In this document: positions 45,132-53,776 of the stretch, piece after piece
Position numbering within the stretch: the first letter of the stretch is position 1
How the letters are laid out: each line of letters begins with the position of its first letter
DNA from: Roseovarius faecimaris
Lineage (GTDB): Bacteria; Pseudomonadota; Alphaproteobacteria; Rhodobacterales; Rhodobacteraceae
Reading direction: 5' to 3'
DNA length: 64,000 nucleotides
NCBI RefSeq assembly: GCF_009762325.1
Contig: NZ_CP034348.1
Location: forward strand, 2,238,501 to 2,302,500
Notes under the pieces: generated by a model
The model's database searches: none
Told to the model about the DNA's origin: nothing
Seen by the model: the letters and a program-made list of their open reading frames with translations, nothing else
Program-made: the position numbers and the translations under genes

Positions 45132-46121
45132 ATGCGCGTGATCAGCTATGACAGGTTCGGACCCGCCGAAGAGGTGCTGGAACTGGGCGAGATGCCCGTG
45201 CCCGCGCCGGAAGCCGGGGAGGTTCTTGTCCGGCTCAGCCATTCCGGAGTGAACCCCAGCGATGCCAAGGCGCGGGCCGGGGGGCGGCCGGGGGTGACCG
45301 AGCCTGCCTTCCCGCGCATCATCCCGCATTCGGACGGCGCGGGCGTGATCGAGGCGGTGGGCGATGGGGTGGAGGCCGCCCGCGTGGGCGAGCCGGTCTG
45401 GATCTGGAACGGCCAGTGGCAGCGCGCTTTCGGCACGGCGGCGGAGTATATCGCCCTGCCCTCGGATCAGGCGGTGACGCGGCCAGAGGGGATGAGCGCC
45501 GAGGTGGGCGCCACCCTGGGCATTCCCGGCCTGACGGCGGCGCATGTGGTCTTTGGCGGCGGCGATGTGGCGGGCAAGGTCCTGCTGATCTCGGGCGGTG
45601 CGGGGGCTGTGGGGCATAATGCCGTGCAGCTTGCCAAATGGGGCGGGGCGACGGTGATCGCCACCTGTTCGCCGGGGGCCACCGCGCGGGTGCGGGCGGC
45701 GGGCGCGGATCATGTGCTGGATTACAGCGCGCCCGATCTGGCAGCGCAGATCATGGAGGCCACGGGCGGGCGCGGGGTGGACCGCGCGCTTGAGGTGGAG
45801 TTTGGCCGCAACGCCGCCCTGCTGGCGGAGGTGCTGAGGCCCAACGGCACGGTGGCCGCCTATGGCTCGGCCAAGGAGATGACCCCGGTCCTGCCCTTCG
45901 GTCCTTACCTTTTCAAGGCGATCACGATCGACATCGTGCTGATCTACCTTCTGGCCGCGCCTGAACGGCAACTGGCGATCGACCGGCTGCACGGGGCCTT
46001 GGCGGCAGGGGCGTTCACGCCGGCCATTCATGCGCGCTATCCGCTGGAGCAGGCGGCGGCAGCACAGGACGCGGTGATGACCCCGGGACGCGCGGGGGCG
46101 GTGCTGCTGGAGATCGGCTAG
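45132..46121 (+). CDS. NADPH:quinone oxidoreductase (zeta-crystallin type MDR)
   Basis: The 329-aa protein is a zinc-free medium-chain dehydrogenase/reductase with the NADPH-binding loop SGGAGAVGHNAVQLAKWGGA (about residues 155-175). A GroES-like N-terminal domain begins MRVISYDRFGPAEEVLELGE. It should reduce quinones or enones with NADPH. The start at 45132 has a CTAAGGAG site; an upstream in-frame ATG lies 30 nt earlier. Confidence 0.88.
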   Translation: MRVISYDRFGPAEEVLELGEMPVPAPEAGEVLVRLSHSGVNPSDAKARAGGRPGVTEPAFPRIIPHSDGAGVIEAVGDGVEAARVGEPVWIWNGQWQRAFGTAAEYIALPSDQAVTRPEGMSAEVGATLGIPGLTAAHVVFGGGDVAGKVLLISGGAGAVGHNAVQLAKWGGATVIATCSPGATARVRAAGADHVLDYSAPDLAAQIMEATGGRGVDRALEVEFGRNAALLAEVLRPNGTVAAYGSAKEMTPVLPFGPYLFKAITIDIVLIYLLAAPERQLAIDRLHGALAAGAFTPAIHARYPLEQAAAAQDAVMTPGRAGAVLLEIG

Positions 46122-46131
46122 GCGGCGCGCC

Positions 46132-46743
46132 TCAACCCTCGGGGCTATGACCTGACAGGCCCGGTTTGGTGATATGGGTGCGCGACCGGGCGAGCCCTTC
46201 ATGGAAGCCCTCGGCATCCCCGTAATCGACGAATTGCGCGTAATAGGCGTGATGCGCCCCGATTCGGGCGGCGTGCTTGATCGGGCACCAATAGGCCTCG
46301 GTACGTCCGGCGACCTCCTGCACATAGCCGATCAGGCCGTTGCAATAGCCGCAATAGATGCAGTTGAGCTTTTGCAGCCCGTTCAGATAGGCGAGGTGAT
46401 GGCGGTCGATGCGGATGAAATCGGCCCGGCGGACGCGCTCGATCCCGTAGACGGGAAAGCAGATGCGCTGGTAGATCGTGACGAACAGATCGAGCAGCAC
46501 GAAGGGCAGGATCAGCGCATAGATGACCGGCGCGGTGATCACGGTGAGCGGTCGAGTGCGGCGCAGGAAGGCCGAGAGTCGCACGCGCAGGGCGCGGTGC
46601 TGGGCGCGGATGCCCTCCTCGAACACGACACGGCCATTGTCCAGCCGGTAGCGGAAAGCGGCGCTGCGCGCGCGGATATCTGCCTCGATCTCGTCCTGGA
46701 GATCGCGGATCTGTTGCAGGAGCTTGTCGGTCTGCGATGTCAT
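46132..46743 (-). CDS. Conserved membrane protein with a CxxCxxC motif, unrecognised
   Basis: The 203-aa protein has a coiled-coil-like N-terminus (residues 1-60), one hydrophobic segment (about 66-95, VITAPVIYALILPFVLLDLF) and a cysteine cluster, Cys128-IY-Cys131-GY-Cys134 followed by Cys153 in YWCPIKHAAR. The cysteines and His-rich surroundings suggest a metal or iron-sulphur site. No known family is recalled. The gene ends 10 bp from the convergent quinone oxidoreductase. Confidence 0.7.
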   Translation of the reverse strand: MTSQTDKLLQQIRDLQDEIEADIRARSAAFRYRLDNGRVVFEEGIRAQHRALRVRLSAFLRRTRPLTVITAPVIYALILPFVLLDLFVTIYQRICFPVYGIERVRRADFIRIDRHHLAYLNGLQKLNCIYCGYCNGLIGYVQEVAGRTEAYWCPIKHAARIGAHHAYYAQFVDYGDAEGFHEGLARSRTHITKPGLSGHSPEG

Positions 46744-46843
46744 GGGCGCCTCCGTTGGGATGGATGCGCCCAGACTGCCACGAGTTGAGGGCCAAGCCCA
46801 GAGGCGCGGGGCTGCGTCAGATCCGGTAAAGGGGGCTGACGAT

Positions 46844-46864
46844 GGCGGGGGGGTAACCCCCGCC
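46844..46864 (-). terminator. GC-rich hairpin after the FKBP gene
   Basis: Perfect 8-bp arms GGCGGGGG and CCCCCGCC enclose GGTAA, 5 nt beyond the FKBP stop. No U-tract follows on the minus strand, so it is a terminator-like or 3'-stabilising hairpin. Confidence 0.4.
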
Positions 46865-46869
46865 GCGCC

Positions 46870-47298
46870 TCAGGCGATTTCAACCAGTTCGATCGCGAAG
46901 GTCAGGTCGCGGCCCGCCAGCGGGTGATTGGCGTCGAGCACGACCTGTTCTTCGGTGACCTCGAAGACGGTCACGGGCATGACCTGGCCCTGCGGGGTCT
47001 GGACCTGAAGCTGGGTGCCCACCTCAAGCGGGATGTCGGCGGGGATATCCGCGCGCGGCACGGCCTGGCGCGCCTGCGGGTTGATCGCGCCATAGGCCTG
47101 ATCGACGGGCACTTCGACGGTTTTCTTGTCACCGACGGCCATGCCGGGAATGGCGGCATCAAGGCCGGGGATGATCTGGCCGGAGCCGACTGTGAACTCC
47201 AGCGGGTCGCGGCCTTCGGAGCTGTCGAACACCTCGCCGTCGGAAAGGGTGCCGGTGTAGTGAATGCGCACTTTGTCGCCGCTTTTGACTTCGGTCAT
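46870..47298 (-). CDS. FKBP-type peptidyl-prolyl isomerase, SlyD-like
   Basis: The 142-aa protein has an FKBP domain (VRIHYTGTLSDGEVFDSS) split by an insert-in-flap segment (about residues 70-120), the SlyD arrangement. It catalyses proline isomerisation and acts as a chaperone. SlyD's C-terminal His-rich metal tail is absent. Start MTEVKSGDKV at 47298 was chosen over an upstream in-frame ATG. Confidence 0.92.
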   Translation of the reverse strand: MTEVKSGDKVRIHYTGTLSDGEVFDSSEGRDPLEFTVGSGQIIPGLDAAIPGMAVGDKKTVEVPVDQAYGAINPQARQAVPRADIPADIPLEVGTQLQVQTPQGQVMPVTVFEVTEEQVVLDANHPLAGRDLTFAIELVEIA

Positions 47299-47520
47299 GT
47301 AAGGTCCAATCTGTGGGGGGATGAATGGGCAAGGCCGTGGCAACGCACGGGTGCTTGCATGTGATGACCCAGAGGCTAACGGGGCTGGGTCGGGAATGCA
47401 AACCGCTCTTCGGGCCCTGCCGTGCCCGCCTCGCGAAACCGCCTGTCAGGGCGGGAGAGCGATCGGGGCTTCCCCCCCTGCCCGCGTCGTGTCAGTCTGC
47501 GCCGCAAAGAGGGAGAGACC

Positions 47521-48201
47521 ATGCCGATCACCACCTGCATTTTCGACGCCTATGGCACGCTCTTCGACGTGGCCGCCGCCGCCCGGATTGCCGCGGCGGA
47601 GCCCGGGCGCGAAAGCTTTGCCAAGAGCTGGCCGCAGATTGCCCAAAACTGGCGGCTCAAACAGTTGCAATATACCTGGCTGCGCGCGGTCATGGGCCAG
47701 CACTGCGATTTCTGGGATGTAACGCAGGACGGGCTGGACTGGGCGCTGGAGGCCGAGGGGCTGGACGGGGACGCCGAGCTGCGCGCGCGGCTGTTGCAGC
47801 TTTACTGGGAACTGGAGGCCTATCCGGAAGTGCCCGCCATGCTGGCCAAGCTCAAGGACAAGGGGCTGAACACGGCGATCCTGTCCAATGGCTCGCCGAA
47901 AATGCTGGACGGGGCGGTGCAGTCGGCCGGGATCGGCGCGCTGCTGGATGACGTGCTGTCGGTCGAGAGCGTGGGCATCTTCAAACCCGCCGACGCGGTC
48001 TATGACCTGGTCTGCGGCCGGTTCGGGTGTGTGCGCGACGAGGTGCTCTTTGTGTCCTCCAACGGCTGGGACGCGGCGGCGGCGGCAGGCTATGGCTTTG
48101 CCACGGTCTGGGTCAACCGCGCGGGCGAACCGGTGGACCGCCTGCCCGCCCGTCCGCATCATTTCCTGTCCGATCTCGCCGGCATCCCGGAGCTGACCTG
48201 A
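47521..48201 (+). CDS. HAD-family hydrolase, haloacid dehalogenase type II-like
   Basis: The 226-aa protein has the HAD nucleophile Asp9 in FDAYGTLFD, SNGSPKM, the lysine segment GIFKPADAVYD and the SNGWDA loop typical of L-2-haloacid dehalogenases. It could act on haloacids or small phosphates. A GGAGAGACC site precedes ATG 47521. It overlaps the next gene by one base (TGATG). Confidence 0.88.
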   Translation: MPITTCIFDAYGTLFDVAAAARIAAAEPGRESFAKSWPQIAQNWRLKQLQYTWLRAVMGQHCDFWDVTQDGLDWALEAEGLDGDAELRARLLQLYWELEAYPEVPAMLAKLKDKGLNTAILSNGSPKMLDGAVQSAGIGALLDDVLSVESVGIFKPADAVYDLVCGRFGCVRDEVLFVSSNGWDAAAAAGYGFATVWVNRAGEPVDRLPARPHHFLSDLAGIPELT

Positions 48202-49034
48202 TGGCCAGATTTACCACCTCTGACGGCCTGTCCCTGCATTACGAGGATGAGGGCGACGGTCCTGCCGTGCTCTGCCTGGCGGGGCTGACGCGCAACGTCA
48301 CGGATTTCACCTATCTGGTGCCGCATCTGCCCGACCATCGCGTGATCCGCATGGATTACCGCGGGCGCGGGCAGTCGGAATATGCCGAGGATTTCATGAG
48401 CTACAACATCCTGCGCGAGGGGCAGGACGCGGTGGAACTGATGGACCATCTGGGGCTTGAGCGCGTGACGCTGATGGGCACCTCGCGCGGCGGGCTGATC
48501 GCCATGGCGCTGAGCGTCACGCATCCCGGGCGCATGAATGGCGTGATCCTGAACGATATCGGCCCGGAGGTAACGGATCTGGGGATCGCGCGGATCATGG
48601 CCTATGTGGGGCTTGAGCCGCCGTATGAAACCCTGGATCAGGCGGCGGAGGCGCTGAAGGCCGGGTTTGCCGAAAGCTTTCCGGATGTGCCGCTGAGCCG
48701 CTGGCGCGAGCAGGCGGAGTTCATGTGGTATGACAAACCCGGCGGCGGTGTGGGCATCCGCTATGACACCAAGCTGCGCGATGCGCTGATCGGACAGGCG
48801 GGTGTGGGCGAGGCCCCGGATCTGTGGCAGCTCTTCGATGGGCTGAAGGACCTGCCGCTGGCCTGCATCCGGGGGCAGAATTCGGACCTTTTCGCACAGG
48901 AGACCTTCGAGGCGATGGCCGCCCGGCATCCCGGCATGATCGGGGCGGTGGTGCCGGACCGCGGCCATGTGCCGTTTCTCGATGAGCCCGAGGCGCTGGC
49001 GGCGATCCGGCAATTACTGGAGCAGGTGCAATGA
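48201..49034 (+). CDS. Alpha/beta hydrolase
   Basis: The 277-aa protein has nucleophile Ser95 in GTSRGGL, the Asp in GQNSDLF and the His in DRGHVPFLDEP, a complete catalytic triad. It resembles epoxide-hydrolase/esterase family members; the substrate is unknown. It is translationally coupled on both sides, to the HAD gene (TGATG) and to the dehydratase gene (ATGA, 4 nt). Confidence 0.9.
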   Translation: MARFTTSDGLSLHYEDEGDGPAVLCLAGLTRNVTDFTYLVPHLPDHRVIRMDYRGRGQSEYAEDFMSYNILREGQDAVELMDHLGLERVTLMGTSRGGLIAMALSVTHPGRMNGVILNDIGPEVTDLGIARIMAYVGLEPPYETLDQAAEALKAGFAESFPDVPLSRWREQAEFMWYDKPGGGVGIRYDTKLRDALIGQAGVGEAPDLWQLFDGLKDLPLACIRGQNSDLFAQETFEAMAARHPGMIGAVVPDRGHVPFLDEPEALAAIRQLLEQVQ

Positions 49035-50008
49035 ATATCGACATGATCCGCGCGGCGGCGCAGCGGCTTGAGGGCCATGCGCGGCGCACGCCGCTGCTCT
49101 CTTCGCCCTTTCTGGACGAAATCGCCGGGCGTCGGGTGCTGGTCAAGCCGGAATGCCTGCAACACACGGGCAGCTTCAAGTATCGCGGCGGGCGCGCGGC
49201 GGTTTCGGCGCTCGACGCGGATCTGCGGGCGCGCGGCGTGCTGGCGTTTTCGTCGGGCAACCATGCGCAGGGGGTGGCGCTGGCGGCGCGGGAATTCGGC
49301 GTGCCGGCGGTGATCATCATGCCCGCCGATGCGCCGACGCTGAAGATCGAGAACACCCGTGCTTTGGGGGCCGAGGTGGTGCTCTATGACCGCGCGGGCG
49401 GTGAAAGCCGCGAGGCGGTGGGCGACAGGATCAAGGCCGAGCGCGGCCTCACGCTGATCAAGCCTTATGACGAGCCGGAGGTGATCGCAGGACAAGGTAC
49501 GACGGGGCTGGAAATAGCCGAGCAAGCCCGTTTGGCGGGCGTGGCCGAGGCCGATGTGCTGGTCTGTTGCGGTGGCGGCGGGCTGACCTCGGGCATCGCG
49601 CTGGCGCTGGAGGCCGAGGCGCCGGGCCTGCGGGCGCGGCCCTGCGAGCCGGAGGGGTTTGACGACGCCACCCGCTCGCTCGCCTCGGGTCATATCGAGG
49701 AGAACGACGCGCCATCGGGCAATATCTGCGACGCGATCCTGACGCCCTCGCCCGGGCAGATCACCTTTCCGATCATGCAGCGGCTGTGCGGGCCGGGTCT
49801 GGTGGTTTCGGAGGATGAGGCGATGCAGGCCATGGCGCTCGCGTTTCAGCGGCTGAAACTGGTGGCCGAGCCGGGCGGCGCGGTGGCGCTTGCCGCTGCC
49901 TTGTTCCGCGCCGACCAGATTGAAGGTGACGCGGTGATCTGCACGATCTCGGGCGGAAATGTGGATGCCGGGCTTTTTGCCGAGGCCCTGACGCGGTTTG
50001 GCGGGTGA
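49031..50008 (+). CDS. PLP-dependent threonine/serine dehydratase
   Basis: The 325-aa protein has the PLP lysine Lys50 in GSFKYRGG and the Gly-rich phosphate loop CCGGGGLTSG. It is a fold-type II enzyme that deaminates serine or threonine (or racemises serine); without the ACT domain it is the catabolic form. It overlaps the hydrolase gene by 4 nt, closing a three-gene unit with the HAD protein. Confidence 0.92.
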   Translation: MNIDMIRAAAQRLEGHARRTPLLSSPFLDEIAGRRVLVKPECLQHTGSFKYRGGRAAVSALDADLRARGVLAFSSGNHAQGVALAAREFGVPAVIIMPADAPTLKIENTRALGAEVVLYDRAGGESREAVGDRIKAERGLTLIKPYDEPEVIAGQGTTGLEIAEQARLAGVAEADVLVCCGGGGLTSGIALALEAEAPGLRARPCEPEGFDDATRSLASGHIEENDAPSGNICDAILTPSPGQITFPIMQRLCGPGLVVSEDEAMQAMALAFQRLKLVAEPGGAVALAAALFRADQIEGDAVICTISGGNVDAGLFAEALTRFGG

Positions 50009-50175
50009 GCGAGGAAGGCCCGTTTTGAGCCCATTTTATGGGATGCAGCAGCTTCTACGAAGCACCGCTTTGTCTGGGCGAGGCCTGGACATTGAGCATG
50101 CTGCGCGGAAGCTCCCGCGTGTCTTGGAAGATCATCCCGTTCCAAGCGGGCAAAGCGCACTGCAAGGTCTCGCGC

Positions 50176-50931
50176 TCAGGTCCTTCGCTTGAACAACGCT
50201 CGGAGGCGCTGGCCGATCCCACCACGTAACGCTCTGGAGCCGGAGGGGATCATATCGACGCGGACCCGGCTGGCCTCTTCGGCAATGGTGAGACTGTAGC
50301 TGGTCGTGAAGAAATAGCCGCGTGTCGGGAAAGACGTGCGCAAGCGAGTCTCGGGCGTCTCCGAAAACAGCTTTCTCAACAGACTGAAAGCCAACCGGGT
50401 GGATAACCGGGCGTTGGATTTCCGTTTCTCGGCCTCCTTGGCCATGGACACGATCTTCGCCGCACTCAGCGGCACGTCGCCATCCAGGCGCAACTCCGTC
50501 TCGCCGGGAAAGGGTGTGCCGGTCCAGCCGATGGCCCAGAGCCGGGCGCCCTGCGAATATTCTGACACTTCGTAGGTCAGAAGCTTTGTGTTCAACCGAA
50601 AGACGCCGGTGCGGCGCTGACGCGAAAGCGCGCGTATGGCTGCGTCGGCATCGTCCTGAAACAGACAACGCGGCAACGCGATATAGGCGTGACCGGACTT
50701 CAGCTTCGTCGCGAAATCGGAGCTGTATTCGTCGATACCGCTCACCTTCTCGATCTTCTCGGCCCCCAGAAGGTCCATCGCGGGTTCGGGATCGAAATCC
50801 GGAATGACAAGGAAGACCTCATCGAATTCCTCGGGGGGCTTCATCAGGGTCTGCGCCTTACGCGCGACGGGATCCCCGCGTCCGATATGGCGCGATATGT
50901 CTTCTCTACTCACTTTCGGGACGCGGCTCAT
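50176..50931 (-). CDS. Unrecognised protein in a lower-GC patch
   Basis: The 251-aa protein has no signal peptide or clear domain I can name. It starts MSRVPKVSREDISRHIGRG and is rich in charged residues, ending in basic RLRALFKRRT. Base composition over the gene is visibly less GC-rich than the flanking genes and the codon choices are less biased, so recent acquisition is possible. The stretch at 50009-50175 to its left shows no supportable gene. Confidence 0.6.
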   Translation of the reverse strand: MSRVPKVSREDISRHIGRGDPVARKAQTLMKPPEEFDEVFLVIPDFDPEPAMDLLGAEKIEKVSGIDEYSSDFATKLKSGHAYIALPRCLFQDDADAAIRALSRQRRTGVFRLNTKLLTYEVSEYSQGARLWAIGWTGTPFPGETELRLDGDVPLSAAKIVSMAKEAEKRKSNARLSTRLAFSLLRKLFSETPETRLRTSFPTRGYFFTTSYSLTIAEEASRVRVDMIPSGSRALRGGIGQRLRALFKRRT

Positions 50932-51112
50932 CTATTCACTCTCTCGCTCCGGTGGGCGCACGACACGTTTATCAGAATGCAGGCAGACATTCGAGCAGAT
51001 GCAGTGAACGGCGGCTTCGCTCCGCAGAACCGACTTAAGAGAGGGTCACCCGCCTTGGCTTGCCTCTATATGGAAACCGTGTTTCCCTCCCCGCAGCAGC
51101 CAGGGAGCGCAC

Positions 51113-52315
51113 ATGACCGAGTTCACCATTGCCAGTTTCAACGTCAAGAACCTGATCGGGCCGGACAAGGAGTATTACAAGTTCCAGACCTACACGCCCG
51201 AGGAATATGCCTGGAAAGAGGACTGGCTGGCCGATCAGCTATTGGCGCTGAACGCGGATATCATCGGCTTTCAGGAGATATTCGAGGAAGAGGCGCTGCA
51301 GGCGGTGATCGACGAGGCGGACCGGCGCGCCGATGAGATCAATGCCGTCGCCCTGCCCGACAAGACCAAGAGCTATCGGCGCAAGGTGATTTTCCGCAAG
51401 CTGGCGGCAGGTAAATATGACGGGGCGGCCCTGGCCTTTGCCCCCAATGCCGCCGATCAGGGCATTCCCGGCCAGCGGCGGCCCGGGGTGGCGGTGCTGT
51501 CGCGCCTCGGCTTTGAGGGCGCGCCCGAGATCATCCAGGATCTTGAAACACCTGTCACCATACCGTTTCAGCCTCTGCGCGGACTGAGCGGCGAAGACGA
51601 TGCCGGGCACTATGTGCTTCGCCGCCTGTCGCGGCCCATCCTCAAGGTGCGGGTGCGGGTCGGCGGACGGGTGATCACCGTGTTCAACTGCCACCTGAAG
51701 TCGAAGCTGGGCGAATATTTCAAGCCCCCCGGCGCGCCCTTTGCACCCGAGGCCGACCTGACGCGCTATGACGCGGTGGGGCGCGCTCTTGGCTCCATGC
51801 GCTCGGCGGTGCGACGGATGGCCGAGGCCTGGGTGATGCGGCGCGAGATCGTGAAGGAGATCCTCGCAGGCAACCCGGTGGTGGCGATGGGCGATTTCAA
51901 CGATGGCGAACATGCGGTGAGTTCAGAGATCATCGCCGGTGAGGTGCCGTTCAAGAATTACCAATGGATGCTGCGCCACGACGCTCAGGCCTACTCGGAC
52001 CGCTACACGGCCGAGGAAGATCAGCAGATCCGCGAGGATATCGAGCGGGTGCGGCTCTACTCCGCCGAAAAGCTTTTCGTGCGCAGATCCCTGCGCGACA
52101 TGGTGTATACATCGGCCTTTGGCGGGGTGTTCGAAAGCATCGACCAGCTTTACCTGAGCCGCCATTTCCACCCCGACAATGACGCGCGCATCGGCGACAT
52201 GACCTATTTCAGCGTGCTGAACGATCACCTGACCGATGGCTCTCACCCCGAGGCGCCCTATAACAAGCTTGCCTCGGATCACGGGCAGATCATGGCGCAT
52301 ATCACGCTGGCATAG
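51113..52315 (+). CDS. Endonuclease/exonuclease/phosphatase family protein
   Basis: The 400-aa protein has the EEP fold signature: IASFNVKNL at the start, GFQEIFEEE with the metal-binding glutamate, the FNCHLKSK loop, VAMGDFNDGEH and the C-terminal SDHGQIM with the catalytic histidine. Members cleave DNA, phospholipids or inositol phosphates, so the substrate is open. No signal peptide is seen. Confidence 0.88.
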   Translation: MTEFTIASFNVKNLIGPDKEYYKFQTYTPEEYAWKEDWLADQLLALNADIIGFQEIFEEEALQAVIDEADRRADEINAVALPDKTKSYRRKVIFRKLAAGKYDGAALAFAPNAADQGIPGQRRPGVAVLSRLGFEGAPEIIQDLETPVTIPFQPLRGLSGEDDAGHYVLRRLSRPILKVRVRVGGRVITVFNCHLKSKLGEYFKPPGAPFAPEADLTRYDAVGRALGSMRSAVRRMAEAWVMRREIVKEILAGNPVVAMGDFNDGEHAVSSEIIAGEVPFKNYQWMLRHDAQAYSDRYTAEEDQQIREDIERVRLYSAEKLFVRRSLRDMVYTSAFGGVFESIDQLYLSRHFHPDNDARIGDMTYFSVLNDHLTDGSHPEAPYNKLASDHGQIMAHITLA

Positions 52316-52347
52316 CCCGGCTGACCCTCCGGAATGACGGTATTTTC

Positions 52348-52369
52348 ACGCCTGCAAACTGGCGTTTTT
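52348..52369 (+). terminator. Weak hairpin plus T-run after the EEP gene
   Basis: ACGCC pairs with GGCGT over an 8-nt loop and is followed by TTTTT, about 32 nt after the stop. The stem is only 5 bp, so the call is tentative. Confidence 0.35.
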
Positions 52370-52489
52370 GCGATGCGGGATACCTGTGTTACGCTGACCC
52401 CACTTTTTTGAAAACCTGATGATTTACAACGAGAGTGGCGGCGCGTTTGCCGGTGGGCCTGGTACAGAGTTTGGCCGCCCATAGAGACA

Positions 52490-52813
52490 ATGGACCTATT
52501 GGACAAACGCCTTCTTGTTCTGGCGTTTATAGCGGCCCTTGGCTATGCCGTGGCGACAATCGGGATGAAACTGGCCTCGGCGCAATGGGGGCTTCTGGCG
52601 GGGATGCTGATCCTGCTGGGATTTTATGCCGCCATGCAGGCCGAAATCACCCTCATGCGCGGGGTGGAGCTCGGTGTGCTTTACCTTTTGATCATCGCGG
52701 CGGAATCCCTGATCGTGCTGGGCTATGCCTTTGCCATTGGCGAAGGTCTGAACCTGCGCGAAAGCCTGGGCGGGCTTTTGATCTTTGCCGGGGTGATGGT
52801 GGTGCTGGACTAG
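52490..52813 (+). CDS. Small four-helix membrane protein, SMR/EamA-like
   Basis: The 107-aa protein has four hydrophobic helices and the overall shape of small multidrug-resistance proteins or half of an EamA transporter (EGLNLRESLGGLLIFAGVMVV at the end). The catalytic membrane glutamate of SMR proteins is not clearly placed. No nearby partner subunit is present. It is followed by the hydrolase at 52841. Confidence 0.6.
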   Translation: MDLLDKRLLVLAFIAALGYAVATIGMKLASAQWGLLAGMLILLGFYAAMQAEITLMRGVELGVLYLLIIAAESLIVLGYAFAIGEGLNLRESLGGLLIFAGVMVVLD

Positions 52814-52840
52814 GCGGCGCCGCTTGGCTATGGCGCGGGG

Positions 52841-53629
52841 ATGAGCGTGATCACCCTGCCCCACGGCCTGCGGATTGACCTGCAAGAGAGCGGCGCACCG
52901 GACGGGGCGGCGCTGGTGCTGGTGCATGAGCTGGGCACCGATCCGCGCCTCTGGGCCGGGGTTCTGGCGCAACTGCCGCCCGAGCTGCGGGTGCTCAGCC
53001 TGGCGCTGCGCGGGCATGGCCGGTCCGAGGTCCCTGCCCCGCCCTATGCGATGGGCGCGCTGGTGCGCGATGTCGAGGCGCTGCTTGATCATATGGGGCT
53101 GGGCGATACGGTCTTGGCCGGGCTCGGGCTGGGCGGAATGGTGGCGCAGGGGCTCGCGGTGAAGCGGCTGGATCAGGTGCGCGCACTGGTGCTGAGCGGC
53201 ACAGCCGCAAAGCTGGGGCGGCCCGAGCTCTGGCAACGGCGCGCCGCACTGGCCCTGGAGGGTGGGATGGAGGCCGTCGCCGAAGAGTTGTTGCCGCGCT
53301 GGACAGGGCGCAAGACGCCGCTGGAGGCCGCCACTCAGATGCGCGCGATGCTGCTCGATTGCCCGGCGCAGGGCTATGCGGGCGGTGCGATGGCGATTGC
53401 GGGTACGGATTTCTATACGCCGACATCGGGCCTGCGCCTGCCGGTGCTCGGGCTGGCAGGCAGCGAGGATTACGAAACCCCACCGGATTTGCAGCGCGAG
53501 ACGGTGGAGCTGATCCCCGGCGCGCGGTTTGAACTGCTGCGCGGCGCGGGGCATCTGGCCTGCCTGGAGCAGCCGGAGGGCTTTGCCGGGGCGCTGACGC
53601 AGTTTCTGCGCGAAATCGGGCATCTGTAA
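52841..53629 (+). CDS. Alpha/beta hydrolase-fold protein lacking the nucleophilic serine
   Basis: The 262-aa protein resembles 3-oxoadipate enol-lactonases (HELGTDPRLW, GRSEVPAPPYAMG, a catalytic-type Asp in GSEDYETPP and His in GAGHLACLEQP). The nucleophile elbow, normally G-x-S-x-G, reads GLGLGG (residues 94-99), with Gly at position 96 where the serine belongs. It may therefore be a non-hydrolytic fold protein or use different chemistry. The reading frame is intact and conserved elsewhere. Confidence 0.8.
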   Translation: MSVITLPHGLRIDLQESGAPDGAALVLVHELGTDPRLWAGVLAQLPPELRVLSLALRGHGRSEVPAPPYAMGALVRDVEALLDHMGLGDTVLAGLGLGGMVAQGLAVKRLDQVRALVLSGTAAKLGRPELWQRRAALALEGGMEAVAEELLPRWTGRKTPLEAATQMRAMLLDCPAQGYAGGAMAIAGTDFYTPTSGLRLPVLGLAGSEDYETPPDLQRETVELIPGARFELLRGAGHLACLEQPEGFAGALTQFLREIGHL

Positions 53630-53650
53630 CGTAACGCCATTTCGGGGAAC

Positions 53651-53696
53651 AAATTTCTGAGACAGAAATTTGAGCAGAAAATGCGCACATTTTCTG
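53651..53696 (+). repeat. Tandem short hairpins after the Ser-less hydrolase
   Basis: AAATTTCTG-AGA-CAGAAATTT (53651-53671) is followed by CAGAAAATG-CGCA-CATTTTCTG (53675-53696). Both stems are perfect 9-bp A/T-rich hairpins, located 22 nt after a stop and 81 nt before the next start. They resemble the pair at 33119-33164. Confidence 0.6.
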
Positions 53697-53776
53697 AGCC
53701 CCAAGATGACCAAAGCGACATGATCCTGTCGTAAAGCGCAAGGCACGCCCGAACGGGCCCGGCATACCTTTGGGAT

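Noticed and set aside
50009..50175. Remnant of a transposase or other gene
   Set aside because: No frame shows a recognisable domain and no terminal repeats were seen.
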